From NCBI GenBank assembly GCA_937899365.1, contig CALBPH010000839.1, positions 1-7,662 on the forward strand: a stretch of 7,662 nucleotides of DNA, given 5' to 3'. The position numbers and the translations under genes are program-made. Each line of letters opens with the position of its first letter. Within the stretch, counting starts at the first letter, position 1. Under the pieces are notes generated by a model. It was not told the DNA's origin and ran no database searches. It saw nothing but the letters and a program-made list of their open reading frames with translations. The DNA is from an uncultured Leptolyngbya sp. (lineage in GTDB: Bacteria > Cyanobacteriota > Cyanobacteriia > Phormidesmidales > Phormidesmidaceae). Below, piece by piece: positions 6,662 to 7,662 of this stretch.

Positions 6662-7576
6662 TTAATGCAGGGTGGTAATCTGCCAGGGCTGTTGTTCGTT
6701 CTTTTCGATACTGGGTGTTAGGGTAACCAGGTCTTGAATATTGCGCTCCATGGTCTGACAGATGGCATTTAGGGGCAGATCGTTAAGGTCGCAGCCAAAG
6801 GGGTTTTCAATTTCTAGGCCAATTTCTTCAACACCAAAGACGGCAAAGGCCACCAGGGCAACCACTGGAATGGTCCAGACGTTGAGTTCATTGACCACTT
6901 GAAACGGCAGTGCCATACAGTACATGACTAGCAGCTGTTTGAGGTGAATGGAGTAGGACAGAGGCAACGGTGTTTTGAGGATGCGTTCGCAGCCGCCTAG
7001 GACATCGACCAGGGTATTGACTTGTTGGGTCATGGCCTGGAGCTGGTAGCGATTGATGCGTCCCTTTAGCTGTTGTACCTGAAGATAGTCACCTAGCCAA
7101 AAGGCTATTTCTAACGGTGGACTGTTCATGGTTAGGAGTTTATCGAGCTGGGTGGGGGAGACGAGATGTCGTAGTTCTTGTTGGCAGGGCTGCTGCCGCA
7201 GATGCTGTTTGGTTGCGATCGCAAATGCCACCAGCAGCTTTAATGCCTGTTCTTTAGACCCACGGCTGGTATCCACCGACACCCAGATCTGACGGGCCAG
7301 GTTACGAACGGTGTTGATCATGGTGCCCCACAGCTTGCGGCCTTCCCAAAAGCGCTCGTAGGAGGCATTGGTACGAAACACCAGTAGCAACCCCAGCACC
7401 AGACTGGGGACCACGCTACCCAATACCGGCCAAGAGACCGGGATACCCGCATTGTGCAGCAGGGTTATCAACAAGGAAAACCCGGTACACATGCCGACCC
7501 TGGGCAACACCGCCTGGATGACGGAACCGCGCACACAAAACAGGGTTTTAAACCAGGGTCGCCGATCTTCTGCCAT
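6662..7576 (-). CDS. Bestrophin-family (UPF0187) membrane channel protein
   Basis: This 304-residue integral membrane protein has the usual length for bacterial bestrophin homologues. Family signatures are visible: RTNASYERFWEGRKLWG (68-84) after the second hydrophobic segment, GCERILKTPLPLSYSIHLKQ (195-214), and the acidic EIENPFGCDLNDLPL block (255-269). Hydrophobic segments lie near 27-41, 49-67, 212-226 and 231-249, with a soluble helical stretch (about 100-200) between the two pairs. Family members assemble as pentameric ion channels; animal and plant members conduct anions, while a studied bacterial homologue favours cations, so selectivity here is open. In a cyanobacterium it would sit in the plasma or thylakoid membrane and adjust ion balance (inference). 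The ATG start lies 15 bases after an AAAGG. The 445-base gap to the next gene suggests a separate transcript. Confidence 0.9.
   Translation of the reverse strand: MAEDRRPWFKTLFCVRGSVIQAVLPRVGMCTGFSLLITLLHNAGIPVSWPVLGSVVPSLVLGLLLVFRTNASYERFWEGRKLWGTMINTVRNLARQIWVSVDTSRGSKEQALKLLVAFAIATKQHLRQQPCQQELRHLVSPTQLDKLLTMNSPPLEIAFWLGDYLQVQQLKGRINRYQLQAMTQQVNTLVDVLGGCERILKTPLPLSYSIHLKQLLVMYCMALPFQVVNELNVWTIPVVALVAFAVFGVEEIGLEIENPFGCDLNDLPLNAICQTMERNIQDLVTLTPSIEKNEQQPWQITTLH
7215..7222. repeat. HIP1 palindrome GCGATCGC
   Basis: The octamer GCGATCGC lies inside the bestrophin-like gene. It is the Highly Iterated Palindrome 1 abundant in many cyanobacterial genomes, and supports cyanobacterial origin. I found one perfect copy in the window, with a near match (GCGATCGT) in the receiver-pseudokinase gene. 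Confidence 0.7.
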
Positions 7577-7662
7577 TACAAATAGCTAAACCTTTAAGTA
7601 GAGTTGTCAGAATAGAAAGATATGTAAGCGCTAATAAAATAGTCGGTGTTGCTGAGCCTCTC

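Overview
The window looks cyanobacterial. The genes are typical of that phylum: a tripartite protease/NB-ARC/TPR protein, a histidine kinase with a heme-c Tll0287-like sensor domain, a response regulator fused to a serine/threonine kinase-like domain, and a bestrophin-like channel. A HIP1 palindrome (GCGATCGC) lies at 7215-7222. Genus or species cannot be fixed by reading alone. No RNA genes, CRISPR array, insertion sequence or transposase was seen.

All five supported genes lie on the minus strand, so transcription runs from high to low coordinates. In that order they are: a bestrophin-family membrane protein (7576-6662); a gap of about 445 bases with no convincing gene; a membrane-bound hybrid-like histidine kinase with a periplasmic CxxCH heme site (6216-4168); a receiver domain fused to a catalytically dead protein kinase (4067-2739); a 105-residue Trypco1 (CU044_2847-type) protein (2660-2343); and a trypsin-like protease / NB-ARC ATPase / TPR protein (2266-17). 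Gaps between the last four genes are 100, 78 and 76 bases, so one transcript or two overlapping units are both possible.

The most notable element is the Trypco1 + trypsin-NB-ARC-TPR pair. It matches the architecture of the NTPase-centred biological conflict (putative anti-phage or programmed-death) systems predicted for multicellular and social bacteria. In the likely model, the TPR/NB-ARC part senses and oligomerises, the trypsin-like domain is the effector, and Trypco1 is its obligate small partner. The TPR array here is very short and stops in the middle of a repeat. The two genes also share a strand composition unlike the genes upstream (G-rich coding strand versus C-rich), which suggests a separate evolutionary origin.

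Directly upstream, the kinase and the receiver-pseudokinase form a plausible two-component pair with no DNA-binding output. A redox or ligand signal at the heme could be passed by phosphotransfer to a pseudokinase scaffold. Whether this pair controls the conflict module is unproven. It rests only on shared strand and proximity.
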